A stretch of 64,000 nt of DNA from Companilactobacillus baiquanensis (GCF_003946605.1 NZ_RHOQ01000001.1:496001-560000); one strand, 5' to 3'. Shown: positions 37,814 to 48,123, counted from the stretch's first letter. The notes: generated by a model not told the origin, from the letters alone. Translations and numbers: made by a program.

Positions 37814-40462
37814 CTATTTATTAGCTTTTAGTTGATCAATTCTTTGATTGATCTTAGCTTGACGTGATTGATAGTCAGCTAATTTTTCTTTTTGTTCAGC
37901 GACAACTTTTTCAGGTGCCTTTTTAACAAAGTTTTCATTTGAAAGTTTCTTATTCAAACGAGCTATTTCTTGATCCATCTTTGCCATTTCTTCTTCTTGA
38001 CGAGCTATTTCTTCATCAAGATCGATCAATTCAGCCAATGGAATATAAACTTCAGTTCCATTTGTAACAGAAGTCATAGCCAATGCTGGTGCATCAAGAT
38101 CAGTATCAATTTGTAATTCCTTTGGATGTGCAAAACGATCAACGTAATCTTTGTTATTTAAAATAACTTCCTTAACGGCATCATCTTGAGGTTTGATCAA
38201 GATATCAATTGCCTTAGAAAGTGGCGCATTAGCTTCAAGACGAATCTTTCTAACTGACTTGATCAAGTCGATTAGAATATCCATATCACTCATAGCTTTT
38301 TCATTCTTAAATTCATCATGATTCTCTGGATATGCTGCTAATGAGATCGACTTGCCATTATGTGGCATTGATAACCAAATTTTTTCAGTTACAAATGGCA
38401 TAATTGGGTGCATTAATTTCAAAATCTTATCCAATACGTAAGTTAACAACATTCTCTTTTGATCTTTGGCATCCCCATCTTCGCCAGTCAATGTTGCTTT
38501 ACTCATTTCAATGTACCAGTCACAGAAATCATTCCAGATAAAGTTATAAAGATTACGGCCAACTTCACCAAACTCAAATTTATCCATCAAACGATTAACT
38601 TCATTAATTGTTTGATTCAATTTAGCCAAGATCCACTTATCAGAAAGATCATAAGTAGTTACCTTAGATAAATCATCCATTGCTGGTGTATTTTCATCAA
38701 GGTTCATGATAACAAAACGGCTAGCATTCCAAATCTTATTGATAAAGTTCCAAGCTGAATCCATTTTATCGTAACTAAAACGAGTATCTTGACCAGGAGT
38801 TGATCCATTCATTAAGAACCAACGTAAAGCATCGGCTCCATATTTTTCGATAACATCCATTGGATCAATACCATTTCCAAGTGATTTACTCATCTTACGT
38901 CCTTGTTCATCACGGATCAAACCATGAATAACCACATGTTCAAACGGACGTTTCTCAGTAAATTTCAAACTTGTAAAGATCATTCTTGAAACCCAGAAGA
39001 AGATGATGTCATAACCAGTTACTAAAGTATCAGTTGGGAAGTAGCGTTTGTAGTCATCACTATCTGTATCTGGCCAGCCCATGGTTGAAAATGGCCATAG
39101 AGCACTTGAGAACCATGTGTCAAGGACATCACTTTCTTGTGTCCAGTTTTCGATATCCTTAGGTGCTTCTTCACCAACGTACATCTTGCCAGTTTCTTTA
39201 TTGTACCAAGCAGGAATTTGATGTCCCCACCATAATTGTCTTGAAATAACCCAGTCATGAACATTATCCATCCATTGCGTAAAGGTATCTTCAAAACGTT
39301 CTGGAACAAAGTTTACTTTTGAATCCTTCTTTTGGTTCTTCAAAGCTAACTCTGCTAGTGGCTTCATCTTAACAAACCATTGTGTTGAAAGACGTGGTTC
39401 AACTTGTACGCCTGAACGTTCTGAATGACCAACACTATGCACGATCGGTTCGATATTTAACATGTAGTCTTGATCTTTAAGATCTTTAACCATTGCTTTA
39501 CGAGCTTCAAAACGATCCATACCATTATACTTGCCGGCATTTTCATTCATTGTTCCGTCAGCATTCATTGTATTGATACGTTCAAGATCATGACGATTAC
39601 CAACCGCAAAGTCGTTAGGGTCATGAGCAGGCGTGATTTTAACCATACCAGTACCAAATTCTTTATCAACATAGTGATCAGTAATAATAGGAACTTCACG
39701 ATTGACTAGCGGTACGATAACTTTTTTACCAACTAAATTAGTATAACGTTCATCACTTGGATTAACGGCAATGGCAATATCACCAAACATTGTTTCTGGA
39801 CGAGTTGTAGCAATTTCAATATATCCTGATCCATCGGCATAAGGGTACTTAACATGGTAGAAAGCACCTTGATCATCCTTATGAATAACTTCAATATCTG
39901 ATAGTGCTGTTTGTAGTTGTGGATCCCAATTAATGATATATTCACCACGATAAATCAAACCTTCGTTATATAGGTTAACGAAAACCTTACGAACGGCTTT
40001 AGATAAGCCTTCATCAAGAGTAAAACGCTCACGATCATAATCAAGTGATAAACCTAATTTACCCCATTGTGATTTGATGATTGAAGCAAATTCATCTTTC
40101 CACTTCCAAACTTCATCAACAAACTTTTCACGTCCCAAGTCATATCTTGAAATACCTTGTTCACGTAATTTAGCTTCAACTTTAGCTTGAGTAGCGATTC
40201 CGGCATGGTCCATTCCGGGAAGATACAAGGTATCATATCCTTGCATACGTTTATAGCGGATCAATGTATCTTGAATAGTCGTATCCCAGGCATGACCCAA
40301 GTGCAATTTACCAGTAACATTTGGTGGTGGAATAACTATTGAATATGGCTTTGCTTTTTTGTCGCCGGAAGGTTTAAATACTCCTTCATCAAGCCATGTT
40401 TGATAACGTCCTGCTTCGACTTCTTTGGGACTATATTTAGTATCCATGTCGATTTCTCTCAT
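37814..40462 (-). CDS. valS: Valyl-tRNA synthetase
   Basis: Class I synthetase charging tRNA-Val, about 882 residues. It has the HIGH-type [15 protein letters not shown] in [11 protein letters not shown], a CP1 editing domain and a C-terminal coiled coil ([20 protein letters not shown]). I start at the ATG ending at 40462, which has GGAGG at good spacing; the longer frame runs into the leader terminator. The gene is controlled by its own promoter and T-box leader. Confidence 0.96.
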   Translation of the reverse strand: MREIDMDTKYSPKEVEAGRYQTWLDEGVFKPSGDKKAKPYSIVIPPPNVTGKLHLGHAWDTTIQDTLIRYKRMQGYDTLYLPGMDHAGIATQAKVEAKLREQGISRYDLGREKFVDEVWKWKDEFASIIKSQWGKLGLSLDYDRERFTLDEGLSKAVRKVFVNLYNEGLIYRGEYIINWDPQLQTALSDIEVIHKDDQGAFYHVKYPYADGSGYIEIATTRPETMFGDIAIAVNPSDERYTNLVGKKVIVPLVNREVPIITDHYVDKEFGTGMVKITPAHDPNDFAVGNRHDLERINTMNADGTMNENAGKYNGMDRFEARKAMVKDLKDQDYMLNIEPIVHSVGHSERSGVQVEPRLSTQWFVKMKPLAELALKNQKKDSKVNFVPERFEDTFTQWMDNVHDWVISRQLWWGHQIPAWYNKETGKMYVGEEAPKDIENWTQESDVLDTWFSSALWPFSTMGWPDTDSDDYKRYFPTDTLVTGYDIIFFWVSRMIFTSLKFTEKRPFEHVVIHGLIRDEQGRKMSKSLGNGIDPMDVIEKYGADALRWFLMNGSTPGQDTRFSYDKMDSAWNFINKIWNASRFVIMNLDENTPAMDDLSKVTTYDLSDKWILAKLNQTINEVNRLMDKFEFGEVGRNLYNFIWNDFCDWYIEMSKATLTGEDGDAKDQKRMLLTYVLDKILKLMHPIMPFVTEKIWLSMPHNGKSISLAAYPENHDEFKNEKAMSDMDILIDLIKSVRKIRLEANAPLSKAIDILIKPQDDAVKEVILNNKDYVDRFAHPKELQIDTDLDAPALAMTSVTNGTEVYIPLAELIDLDEEIARQEEEMAKMDQEIARLNKKLSNENFVKKAPEKVVAEQKEKLADYQSRQAKINQRIDQLKANK

Positions 40463-40483
40463 AAAAATTCCTCCATAAAATAA

Positions 40484-40690
40484 AAAAAGCACTCATCCTG
40501 AATAGGACGAATGCTCGCGGTACCACCTAAATTAAGAGTCTTAGACTCTTCTCTCAACAGATAACGGTGGCCCGATCATTTTTGATAGCTCCCAGGTAAC
40601 AATTAATATCTTTAACTAAGCACTTTTCAGCTGACGTGCTCTCTCTAAAGCTAAAGGATTATTAATACTCCTGATCTAAGCTGTTGTTTA
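40484..40690 (-). promoter_or_regulatory. T-box riboswitch (tRNA-Val) of valS
   Basis: The minus strand carries the perfect T-box core AGGTGGTACCGCG (40516-40528). A terminator hairpin, AGCATTCGTCC paired with GGATGAGTGCT, follows before a T-run (about 40484-40515). About 150 nt of structured leader lies upstream. The identity as a tRNA-Val sensor comes from the gene it controls; I could not place the specifier codon with certainty. Confidence 0.92.
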
Positions 40691-40692
40691 TG

Positions 40693-40721
40693 ATAATAAA
40701 ACATTATTTTAAAAACGTCAA
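40693..40721 (-). promoter_or_regulatory. valS promoter
   Basis: On the minus strand TTGACG (40716-40721) and TATTAT (40693-40698) are 17 nt apart, an excellent sigma-70-type promoter. It lies just after the thiI stop and starts the T-box leader. Confidence 0.72.
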
Positions 40722-40726
40722 TCGCT

Positions 40727-41944
40727 TTAAAGTAAGCTATTGATATTTTCCTGATTACTTTCCATAAAGTGATCACCATGTTCGATGGTAGTGATCTTAA
40801 CTCCTGCAAGTGATCTTTCAATTAAACCATCAATATCCAAGACACTTTCAAACTTTCTAGTCTTTTCAACATTGGGTCTAGTTTTAGGACTTGGTGGAGC
40901 AAAGACTGTACAACAGTCCTCAAATGGTTGGATAGAAAGATTGAACGTATCGATCTTTTCGGCAATTCTTATGATCTCTGTTTTATCCATAGTTGCAACT
41001 GGACGAAGAATTGGGGTTGTTGTGACGTCATTGATAGCCAGCATACTCTCTAATGTTTGAGAGGCAACTTGTCCAACAGCCTCACCATTAAAAATGGCTA
41101 AAGCGTGTTCTTTTTCACGCAATAGATCTGTTAGTCTCAGCATAAAACGACGTTGGATCGTCATCAAATATCCTTCTGGAACATTAGCTTTAATAGTTTC
41201 TTGAATCTCAGCAAAAGGAACTTCAATAAACTTAATATTTCCACCAAAAGCAGTCAACTTGCTAGTTAACTCTTTGGCCTTATTTAACGCTTGTTCTGAA
41301 GTATATGGAGGACTAAAGAAATGAACCATTTCAATATCAACTCCACGCTTCAAAGCATAGTATCCTGCAACTGGTGAATCGATCCCACCAGATAGCATCA
41401 ACATTGCCTTTCCAGCTGTACCGACTGGCAAGCCACCAGCACCTTTGATAGTTAAATATGATAGATAGATTCCATCTTGTCTAACTTCAACAGAAATTTT
41501 AATATCAGGGCGTTTCATTTCAACGTCGATTCCTGGAAATTCATCACAAATTGCATCCCCAAGTTGCAGATTAATTTGATTAGTATCCAAGTAATAACTA
41601 TGGTCTGAACGCTTAGTCCCAACTTTAAAACTCATGCCAGGTTTGTATGCTTCATGCATCATTTCAATAGCTTTTTTCTTAACATCTTCAAAATCTTTTG
41701 AAACCTCAACACTTAAAGAAAAGGTTTGAATTCCAAATACATTCTTCAGCTTTTCCATAACTGGCTTAGCATCGACACCGTTTAATTCAATATGAAGACG
41801 ATCACGATGCGGTCTCATTCTTAAATCAGGATAATCCTTTAAAACTCTAGCGACATTACCGTGCAAACGATCAATGAAGCTTTTACGGTTCTTACCCTTT
41901 GTTGACAGTTCACCATAGCGAACCATAATTTCAGTATATTCCAT
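40727..41944 (-). CDS. thiI: tRNA 4-thiouridine synthase ThiI
   Basis: Makes 4-thiouridine at position 8 of tRNA. The 405-residue protein has an N-terminal ferredoxin-like and THUMP domain (about 1-170) and a PP-loop AANH domain with [19 protein letters not shown]. It has no C-terminal rhodanese domain, as in many Firmicutes, so sulfur must come directly from the adjacent desulfurase. It is 29 nt downstream of that gene. Confidence 0.95.
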   Translation of the reverse strand: MEYTEIMVRYGELSTKGKNRKSFIDRLHGNVARVLKDYPDLRMRPHRDRLHIELNGVDAKPVMEKLKNVFGIQTFSLSVEVSKDFEDVKKKAIEMMHEAYKPGMSFKVGTKRSDHSYYLDTNQINLQLGDAICDEFPGIDVEMKRPDIKISVEVRQDGIYLSYLTIKGAGGLPVGTAGKAMLMLSGGIDSPVAGYYALKRGVDIEMVHFFSPPYTSEQALNKAKELTSKLTAFGGNIKFIEVPFAEIQETIKANVPEGYLMTIQRRFMLRLTDLLREKEHALAIFNGEAVGQVASQTLESMLAINDVTTTPILRPVATMDKTEIIRIAEKIDTFNLSIQPFEDCCTVFAPPSPKTRPNVEKTRKFESVLDIDGLIERSLAGVKITTIEHGDHFMESNQENINSLL

Positions 41945-41973
41945 TAAATTCTCCTATTTATGTTTCATTAAAT

Positions 41974-43119
41974 CTAATTCAAAATTTGGAAATGTTGATG
42001 AATTTGATCCAAGTTTTTGATAAATTCTTTCATTTCAGCTTCAGTATTATTTTCATCTAAGCTGACACGTACAGCGCTAGTTGCAACTTTTTCAGGTGTA
42101 CTCATTGCTTTCAAAGTGCTAGATTCCAATCCTTTTTTAGATGAACATGCACTAGTAGTTGAGATATAAATGTCACGATCTTCAAAAGTATGAACCACCG
42201 TTTCACCACGAACTCCATCGATCGTAAAACAAATAATATGTGGTGCAAAATCATCTGCTATCTTAGAAAAGACGTGCGTATTTGGAAGACTTTCAATATG
42301 TTCGATCAATTCAGATTTCAATTTTAACATCTTATCAGCTTTTTGTGCTTCGTTATCTTTTAATAGACGCAAAGCTTTAGCCATTGCTGCAATAGCTGGT
42401 GTATTTTCTGTACCACTTCTAAGATTTTTTTCTTGTCCGCCACCGGCCATAAGTGGCTCTAATTGTTTACCAGATTTCATATAAATGAAGCCAATCCCAC
42501 GTGGTGCATGGAACTTATGACCAGAAAATGTATAAAAATCAACTCTAGGATCGATAAATTTATCATCAATATTTTTACCGATTGCTTGTGTACCATCAAC
42601 ATGATAACTGATATTTGGATAGTCATCTAAGACCCTAGCCATTTCATGGATCGGCTGAATAGACCCAATTTCGTTATTAACTGCCATAGTAGAAACTAAA
42701 ATGGTGTCATCTCTAATTGCATCTTTTAGGTCCTTCGCACTGACATGTCCAGTCTTATCAACTGGTAAATATGTGACTTCATATCCTAATTCTTCTAGTT
42801 GATGCATTGAATTCATCACTGATGGATGCTCAATAGAAGTCGTAATAATATGTTTTCCAAATTCACGTTTCTTAAAGGCTGTCCCTTTAATGATCCAATT
42901 ATTACCTTCAGTACCACCACTTGTAAATACTACCTCATAGGGTTTAAAACCCATTAATTGGGCAATTTGCTTACGTGATGTTTCCAATAACTCATAAGCT
43001 TTCAAACCTAATTTATGCAAACTAGATGGATTCCCAAAATAATTCAAACTAGCAGCATTATATGTTTGTAATACTGATTCCTCAATTTTTGTTGTTGCAC
43101 TATTGTCAAAATAAATCAT
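41974..43119 (-). CDS. Cysteine desulfurase (NifZ/IscS-like), thiI-linked
   Basis: PLP-dependent desulfurase of about 381 residues with the PLP lysine K202 (SGHKFHAPRG) and catalytic cysteine C325 in TTSACSSKKG. The ATG ending at 43119 is chosen because GGTGGG lies upstream; the longer frame would begin at a TTG overlapping it. Adjacency to thiI lacking a rhodanese domain mirrors the B. subtilis NifZ-ThiI pair, which makes s4U8. It differs from the mnmA-linked copy around the catalytic cysteine (SSKKGLESS versus TAGSLEPSH). Confidence 0.92.
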   Translation of the reverse strand: MIYFDNSATTKIEESVLQTYNAASLNYFGNPSSLHKLGLKAYELLETSRKQIAQLMGFKPYEVVFTSGGTEGNNWIIKGTAFKKREFGKHIITTSIEHPSVMNSMHQLEELGYEVTYLPVDKTGHVSAKDLKDAIRDDTILVSTMAVNNEIGSIQPIHEMARVLDDYPNISYHVDGTQAIGKNIDDKFIDPRVDFYTFSGHKFHAPRGIGFIYMKSGKQLEPLMAGGGQEKNLRSGTENTPAIAAMAKALRLLKDNEAQKADKMLKLKSELIEHIESLPNTHVFSKIADDFAPHIICFTIDGVRGETVVHTFEDRDIYISTTSACSSKKGLESSTLKAMSTPEKVATSAVRVSLDENNTEAEMKEFIKNLDQIHQHFQILN

Positions 43120-43137
43120 ATTTTTTCCCACCAAAAT

Positions 43138-43163
43138 AAAAAGGCCCGCAGGCCTAAAATTTT
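43138..43163 (-). terminator. Short terminator after ezrA
   Basis: On the minus strand AGGCC-TGCG-GGCCT, a GC-rich hairpin, is followed by TTTTTATTTT. It lies between ezrA and the cysteine desulfurase gene. Confidence 0.6.
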
Positions 43164-43193
43164 ATCTCTTATACGATACATCAAAACTCTTAT

Positions 43194-44882
43194 TTATGCA
43201 TTAATTGTCTCTTTAATTCTTTCTACTGAACCCGGTTCAACACGTTCTAGTTCCTTAGAAATTATCTCAACCGCTTTGTTGTAATCGTATTCATTATCGA
43301 AAATGGATCTTGAACGTTCCAATTGATCTTTGAACTCATCATCATGATTACCATATCTATTAGCATATTGTATTAACTTTTCTGCTAATTTAACTTGCTG
43401 TTTTAATTCGGTAGTCTTTTGAACTAAGTTTTCCAAATCTTCTTGAGCAACGATTACTTGTTTACTAATATCTTCCATATTAACTTGTTTAGAATTCAAT
43501 TCATCATAGAGTTTATTTATTTCATCGTAAACCATATAGAAATAATCTAAATAATAATCTGGCAAACCATTTAATCTTAATTGCTCTACGATTTTCTTTT
43601 GAATCTCTAAACGCTTAGCATATTGATCCACACTATTAACAGCAATTTTTTCACTTGAAATCATCTGGTTAAGACTTTCATTAACCGATTTTTCTTCCTC
43701 TTCAATGCGATCCAATTTTTCAATTATATCTTTAAATGTTACTTCGGCTTGCGAATAAATAACTTTTTTATCAGCAATGTCTTGAACATCTTGATCATAG
43801 CTTTCACGTAAATCGATCAATTCTTTACGATTATCCTCAATGGATGTCTTATCACTACTTTTAAGTATGTAGTGTTCCTCAAGCTCCTGCATACGTCGTT
43901 CCAATTTATTATGTTGATAATTGGCATGATTGATATAGTCTAATACCGGTTTTTGCTGCTTCAATACGCTTCGTTTAGCTTCTACTTCAAGTGTTAAAAT
44001 GTCATAAAGATTTTCAATATTAGCTTTGATTTTATCATTTAAATTACTTGTTTCATCAAAGTTTAACTCGCCCAAAGCATTATCGGATTTAATCATTTTT
44101 TCTTGAACGTCATTGATCAAATCGGCGATATTATCATTAAACTTAAATTGTTGATTCAACAATTTTTGATAAACGTCATTTATCTCTTCTACTTGTCCTG
44201 GGAAAATTTCATTTAATTCACGGTGAAGTGGCTCAATAACTTTCAATTGATCAGTTATTAAAGCAATTTTTACTCTAGCATCGTCTAAAAACTGACTAGC
44301 TTCTAGATGATCTCCATCTTTAGTAGATGTCTCTTCTTCATCTAATAGTGTGGCGACCTCTGAAAGTTCATCCTCTAAGTTATCAGCCGCTGAACCATAA
44401 TCAAATGACTGCGTTAAAACTTGTTTACGCAATAATTGGTATCCCTTATGTAATTCATCACGACGTAAGGAATTTTGCTCATCACTATTTGAAAGATTAT
44501 CCAAATCAGCTTCTAACTTGCCAAATTTAGTCTCAACATTTGACATCTCACCATCAATTTCTTTAAGCAGTTTACTTGCCCCGAAAACTTTAAACTGAGT
44601 ATTCTTATATTCAGCCTTTCTCATTTCAGTAGAAATATCAGGAACAACTTCATTTAACTGCTGATAATATTCCTTTTTAACGCTGACAAAGCGCTCACTA
44701 CTTGAACCGGTTAGATTCATATCTTCGATTTTTATAATTTTATCTTTGAAACGATCTTCTTTTAAGTTAGTTATATTGTCCTTATAACTATTCAATACTC
44801 CAGCGTTCTTCTTTTGCAAGAACCACATATACCACAAGAAAACCAGCACCAATAAGATAATTACAATAATAATTATAGACAC
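43194..44882 (-). CDS. ezrA: Septation ring formation regulator EzrA
   Basis: Bitopic, spectrin-like negative regulator of FtsZ assembly, about 562 residues. An N-terminal transmembrane helix (SIIIIVIILLVLVFLWYMW) is followed by long alpha-helical coiled-coil repeats to the end. I start at GTG (44882), preceded by AGGGGTG at 6 nt. The upstream ATG (44912) has no Shine-Dalgarno sequence and lies almost at the predicted transcription start. Family call rests on topology, length and position opposite rpsD. Confidence 0.92.
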   Translation of the reverse strand: MSIIIIVIILLVLVFLWYMWFLQKKNAGVLNSYKDNITNLKEDRFKDKIIKIEDMNLTGSSSERFVSVKKEYYQQLNEVVPDISTEMRKAEYKNTQFKVFGASKLLKEIDGEMSNVETKFGKLEADLDNLSNSDEQNSLRRDELHKGYQLLRKQVLTQSFDYGSAADNLEDELSEVATLLDEEETSTKDGDHLEASQFLDDARVKIALITDQLKVIEPLHRELNEIFPGQVEEINDVYQKLLNQQFKFNDNIADLINDVQEKMIKSDNALGELNFDETSNLNDKIKANIENLYDILTLEVEAKRSVLKQQKPVLDYINHANYQHNKLERRMQELEEHYILKSSDKTSIEDNRKELIDLRESYDQDVQDIADKKVIYSQAEVTFKDIIEKLDRIEEEEKSVNESLNQMISSEKIAVNSVDQYAKRLEIQKKIVEQLRLNGLPDYYLDYFYMVYDEINKLYDELNSKQVNMEDISKQVIVAQEDLENLVQKTTELKQQVKLAEKLIQYANRYGNHDDEFKDQLERSRSIFDNEYDYNKAVEIISKELERVEPGSVERIKETINA

Positions 44883-44923
44883 ATTTACACCCCTAATGAT
44901 GTTACTTAACATTCATACTCAAA

Positions 44924-44932
44924 AGTATAACA
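44924..44932 (-). promoter_or_regulatory. ezrA extended -10 promoter
   Basis: On the minus strand TGTTATACT is an extended -10 (TGn then TATACT); no good -35 is seen. Transcription would begin around 44917, leaving about 35 nt of leader before the GTG start and supporting that start. Confidence 0.45.
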
Positions 44933-44991
44933 AAAATTCTTGTTACTATTACTGATGTTCCATATTCATAATAAAGTTTTAAATATTTACT

Positions 44992-45020
44992 TTGACAATG
45001 GTTATTATTCACGTTACACT
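44992..45020 (+). promoter_or_regulatory. rpsD promoter
   Basis: TTGACA (44992-44997, perfect) and TACACT (45015-45020) are 17 nt apart. Transcription would begin near 45027, giving a leader of about 165 nt before rpsD. Confidence 0.78.
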
Positions 45021-45035
45021 AGTCCTCGTGTAAAA

Positions 45036-45140
45036 TATGCAGCAAAGAGCGACAAGAACGTCAACAGTTAAAGGCTTTTTGTTCGATTAGTAACCTGTGG
45101 CTGCGCATGGTGAAGATCGTAACGATAACTGCACGAATGT
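45036..45140 (+). promoter_or_regulatory. Structured rpsD leader, probable S4 autoregulatory site
   Basis: Complementary arms suggest a nested fold: GCAGC (45039-45043) with GCTGC (45100-45104), enclosing CAAAGAGC (45043-45050) with GCTTTTTG (45074-45081) and a small GAC/GTC hairpin at 45051-45062. ACAG (45064-45067) could pair with CTGT (45095-45098), giving a pseudoknot. S4 represses its own synthesis through the rpsD leader in Bacillus. That this leader does so is inferred. Confidence 0.55.
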
Positions 45141-45191
45141 TAAGCTCACGTTAATTATTTTACTCCATTACAATTTTGGAGGAATTTATTT

Positions 45192-45800
45192 ATGTCTAGA
45201 TATACAGGACCTCGTTGGAAATTATCCCGTCGTTTGGGTATTTCACTATCAGGATCAGGAAAAGAAATTGCACGTCGTAACTATGCACCAGGTCAACATG
45301 GACCAAATAGTCGTCGTAAGATTTCAGAATACGGTCAACAATTAACAGAAAAGCAAAAGTTACGTTTCATGTATGATGTTAACGAACGTCAATTCCGTAA
45401 CCTCTTCTTACGTGCCGGTAAACTTGAAGGTATCCACGGTGTTAACTTGATGATCCTTCTTGAAACAAGACTTGATAATGTTGTTTACAGATTAGGTTTA
45501 GCAAGCTCACGTCCACAAGCTCGTCAACTTGTAAACCATGGTCATATCACTGTTGATGGCAAACGTGTTGATATTCCATCATACGAAGTACAAATTGGTC
45601 AAAAGGTTTCTCTACGTGAAAAGTCAAAAGACTTAGCTATCGTTAAGGAAAATCTTGAAAATGTTGTTGGTCGCCCTGGTTTTGTTAGCTTCGACGATAA
45701 CACATTGACAGGTTCTCTAGTACGTAACCCAGAACGTGACGAACTAGAACCAAATATTGATGAATCACTAGTTGTTGAATACTACAACCAAATCCTTTAA
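45192..45800 (+). CDS. rpsD: 30S ribosomal protein S4
   Basis: Primary 16S rRNA-binding protein and assembly initiator, 202 residues. The N-terminal [15 protein letters not shown] has the non-zinc form typical of many Firmicutes. The S4 domain is at about 93-155 ([26 protein letters not shown]). The codon bias towards preferred codons reflects high expression. TTTGGAGGA precedes the ATG. It stands alone, with its own promoter, leader and terminator. Confidence 0.97.
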   Translation: MSRYTGPRWKLSRRLGISLSGSGKEIARRNYAPGQHGPNSRRKISEYGQQLTEKQKLRFMYDVNERQFRNLFLRAGKLEGIHGVNLMILLETRLDNVVYRLGLASSRPQARQLVNHGHITVDGKRVDIPSYEVQIGQKVSLREKSKDLAIVKENLENVVGRPGFVSFDDNTLTGSLVRNPERDELEPNIDESLVVEYYNQIL

Positions 45801-45811
45801 TATTTATCTTA

Positions 45812-45841
45812 AACATCCACTTAAGTGGGTGTTTTTTTATT
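45812..45841 (+). terminator. rpsD terminator
   Basis: ACATCCAC-TTAA-GTGGGTGT followed by seven T directly after rpsD is a compact intrinsic terminator. Confidence 0.85.
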
Positions 45842-45842
45842 A

Positions 45843-45875
45843 TAAAAAACAGGCCGCCTAATTGACGACCTGTTC
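45843..45875 (-). terminator. Terminator overlapping the DUF1054 gene end
   Basis: On the minus strand AACAGGTCG pairs with CGGCCTGTT, followed by TTTT. The 5' arm is the last coding sequence and the TAG stop is in the loop. It faces the rpsD terminator. Confidence 0.8.
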
Positions 45876-46457
45876 ATTTATTTCAACCATTAGCTGGCTC
45901 AATTTCATAAATTTATCAAATAACAAGGTATCAAAATTACCCTCACTAACAATATCAGAGTCTTTATTTAAGGTAAATCCAATTACAAAGTCACTTGATT
46001 TTACAGACAAATATCTTTTAAAAACATCATCATAAGAATTTGCGTTAAAGAGTTCTGGTTGAGTGTGATCATTTGATACACCCCACCCCTCTTTAATGAT
46101 CCTATCCTTCATTTTTTCTATCAAGGGATAATATTCTGATCTCTTATTAATGTCGGCCAATAAACTCAAAGTTATGAAATATCTGTCGGGCCATAATCCA
46201 AGTTCGACATGAGGTGTTTTTTTATACCCACGTTTATTCTGATTGATCGCCAACCAAGTATCAGGTGGTGGATTTTTTGTTCTACGTTGGTGTTTGGCTA
46301 TTTTCATATAAAATTGTGCTTGATATTTTTCTTCGAGCGCCGTCATTAATTCGTCACCAATTTTTTGGAACTTTGGATCAAGTTGCTGGCGAATTAATTC
46401 TAAGCGTCCGGATAATGTATCATCATCAAAAACTTCAAAATCACTTTTCTTAAACAT
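45858..46457 (-). CDS. DUF1054 (UPF0637, YktB-like) family protein
   Basis: Cytoplasmic protein of about 199 residues matching the YktB/UPF0637 family: FEVFDDDTLSGRLELIRQQL, then HQRRTKNPPPDTWLAINQNK and GYKKTPHVELGLW. Its function is unknown. Two adjacent ATG codons follow AAGGAAG; I choose the one ending at 46457 for spacing (46460 is the alternative). The longer frame to 46514 lies upstream of that ribosome binding site and overlaps the rarA start. Confidence 0.85.
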   Translation of the reverse strand: MFKKSDFEVFDDDTLSGRLELIRQQLDPKFQKIGDELMTALEEKYQAQFYMKIAKHQRRTKNPPPDTWLAINQNKRGYKKTPHVELGLWPDRYFITLSLLADINKRSEYYPLIEKMKDRIIKEGWGVSNDHTQPELFNANSYDDVFKRYLSVKSSDFVIGFTLNKDSDIVSEGNFDTLLFDKFMKLSQLMVEINEQVVN

Positions 46458-46508
46458 CATATTCTTCCTTTGTTGTAGAATATACATATTGATTATATAG
46501 GAGGTATC

Positions 46509-47813
46509 ATGCAAAAACCACTAGCATATCGTATGAGACCAACTAACATTGACGAAATTGTTGGTCAACAACACCTAGTTGGTCCAAATAAAATCATCCG
46601 AAGAATGGTTGAAGCCAAAATGCTATCTTCGATGATCCTTTATGGACCACCTGGTATTGGTAAAACTAGTATTGCCAGCGCTATTGCCGGAAGCACCAAA
46701 TATGCTTTTAGAAAGCTTAATGCGGCTACTGATAGTAAAAAGGATCTGCAAATTGTAGCTGAAGAAGCAAAAATGAGCGGCACTGTTGTGCTGCTTTTAG
46801 ATGAAATTCATCGATTAGATAAAACCAAACAAGATTTTTTGTTACCACTTTTAGAAAGTGGTTCAATAATTTTGATCGGTGCAACTACTGAAAATCCTTA
46901 TATCAATATAAGCCCTGCTATTCGTTCTAGAGTGCAAATCTTTGAACTGTATCCATTATCAGTAGATGACCTAAAAAAAGCCGTAGAGCGTGCTTTAGGT
47001 GATAATAAGAACGGTTTGGGACAATATGATGTTCAAATAGACGATGTCGCATTAAATATATTGGTCGGGTCGACTAATGGTGATCTTAGAAGTATTTTAA
47101 ATGGACTGGAATTATCCGTCCTTTCAACCAAAAAAAACGACCAAGGAAAAATTCATATAGAACTGCACGATATTGAAGAATCGATCCAAAAGAAAGCCAT
47201 CTCGGCAGATAAAGACGGAGATAGTCATTACGATGTTATCTCAGCTTTTCAAAAGTCAATTAGAGGCAGTGATCCTGACGCAGCATTACATTATTTAGCC
47301 AGACTACTAGAAGCCGGTGAACTTACGACTGCTATCAGAAGACTTTTGATCTGTGCGTACGAAGATGTCGGCTTAGCAAATCCTCAAGCTTGCTCTCGTG
47401 CGGTCCAAGCAGCTCAAGTTGCTCAAATGGTCGGACTGCCTGAAGCGAGAATTCCCTTAGCTAATGCCGTAATTGATTTATGTTTATGTCCAAAATCAAA
47501 TTCTGCTATGTCAGCAATTGATTCTGCATTAGATGACGTTAGAAAAGGCAAAGCCAATTCGATCCCTGATGACTTAAAAGATGCTCATTATAGTGGTGCC
47601 AAGAAGCTCGGACATGGTGTAGGATATAAATATCCTCATAACTACCCAAATGATTGGATAAAACAACAATATCTTCCTGATAATCTGATCCACACTATAT
47701 ATTACACACCAAAAAATACTGGTAAATATGAGCAAGCTTTAAATATGCGTTTGAATCAATTGAATGACTGGAAGAAAAAAACAAATTGGAGTAATAAAGA
47801 ACATGGTAATTAA
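46509..47813 (+). CDS. rarA: Replication-associated recombination protein RarA (MgsA)
   Basis: AAA+ ATPase related to clamp loaders and RuvB, acting at stalled replication forks. The 434-residue protein has Walker A GPPGIGKTS (about 46-54), Walker B LLLDEIHRLD, sensor 1 GATTENP, and the C-terminal tetramerisation region with CPKSNSAMSAID and GHGVGYKYPHNYP. AGGAGG precedes the ATG, which is divergent from and very close to the DUF1054 gene. Confidence 0.95.
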   Translation: MQKPLAYRMRPTNIDEIVGQQHLVGPNKIIRRMVEAKMLSSMILYGPPGIGKTSIASAIAGSTKYAFRKLNAATDSKKDLQIVAEEAKMSGTVVLLLDEIHRLDKTKQDFLLPLLESGSIILIGATTENPYINISPAIRSRVQIFELYPLSVDDLKKAVERALGDNKNGLGQYDVQIDDVALNILVGSTNGDLRSILNGLELSVLSTKKNDQGKIHIELHDIEESIQKKAISADKDGDSHYDVISAFQKSIRGSDPDAALHYLARLLEAGELTTAIRRLLICAYEDVGLANPQACSRAVQAAQVAQMVGLPEARIPLANAVIDLCLCPKSNSAMSAIDSALDDVRKGKANSIPDDLKDAHYSGAKKLGHGVGYKYPHNYPNDWIKQQYLPDNLIHTIYYTPKNTGKYEQALNMRLNQLNDWKKKTNWSNKEHGN

Positions 47814-48084
47814 GATCCTAATGGCACTATTCATTTTATTTCTACTAGCTCTTTCTTATAATTTATGGTATCACAGCGATAAGAAGTTTTTGATTTACTC
47901 ACCTGATGAAAATTCCACTCTGAAATCGGCAATGAGAATTACATCAGTGATTTTAGTTGTCATATCTATTGTGGGCGTTATCATATTACTAGTGGGTAGT
48001 GAAAAAGCTAATTTCATTACTTTACTTTTAGGTAGTTTAACTGCAGCGATATTTTCAATTTATTTAGCAAATATCAACAGATAG
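47803..48084 (+). CDS. Small integral membrane protein, function unknown
   Basis: A 93-residue protein with three predicted transmembrane helices (about 2-20, 45-66 and 70-88) and a polar loop (WYHSDKKFLIYSPDENSTLK). The ATG at 47803 overlaps the rarA end by 11 nt, with GGAG about 12 nt upstream, so it is translationally coupled to rarA. It resembles DUF3899-type membrane proteins in size and layout, but I cannot confirm the family. Confidence 0.7.
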   Translation: MVIKILMALFILFLLALSYNLWYHSDKKFLIYSPDENSTLKSAMRITSVILVVISIVGVIILLVGSEKANFITLLLGSLTAAIFSIYLANINR

Positions 48085-48123
48085 CTGTATTTATTTTTCC
48101 GAATAAACTAAAATATAAGTATA

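Noticed and set aside
40493-40726. Possible tRNA gene between valS and thiI, because of several short complementary segments
   Set aside because: The segment holds the T-box core AGGTGGTACCGCG and a terminator, so it is the valS leader. No complete cloverleaf with conserved T-arm is present.
45097-45345. 82-codon plus-strand frame starting in the rpsD leader
   Set aside because: It overlaps rpsD in another frame and lacks a ribosome binding site. The leader is better explained as a structured RNA.
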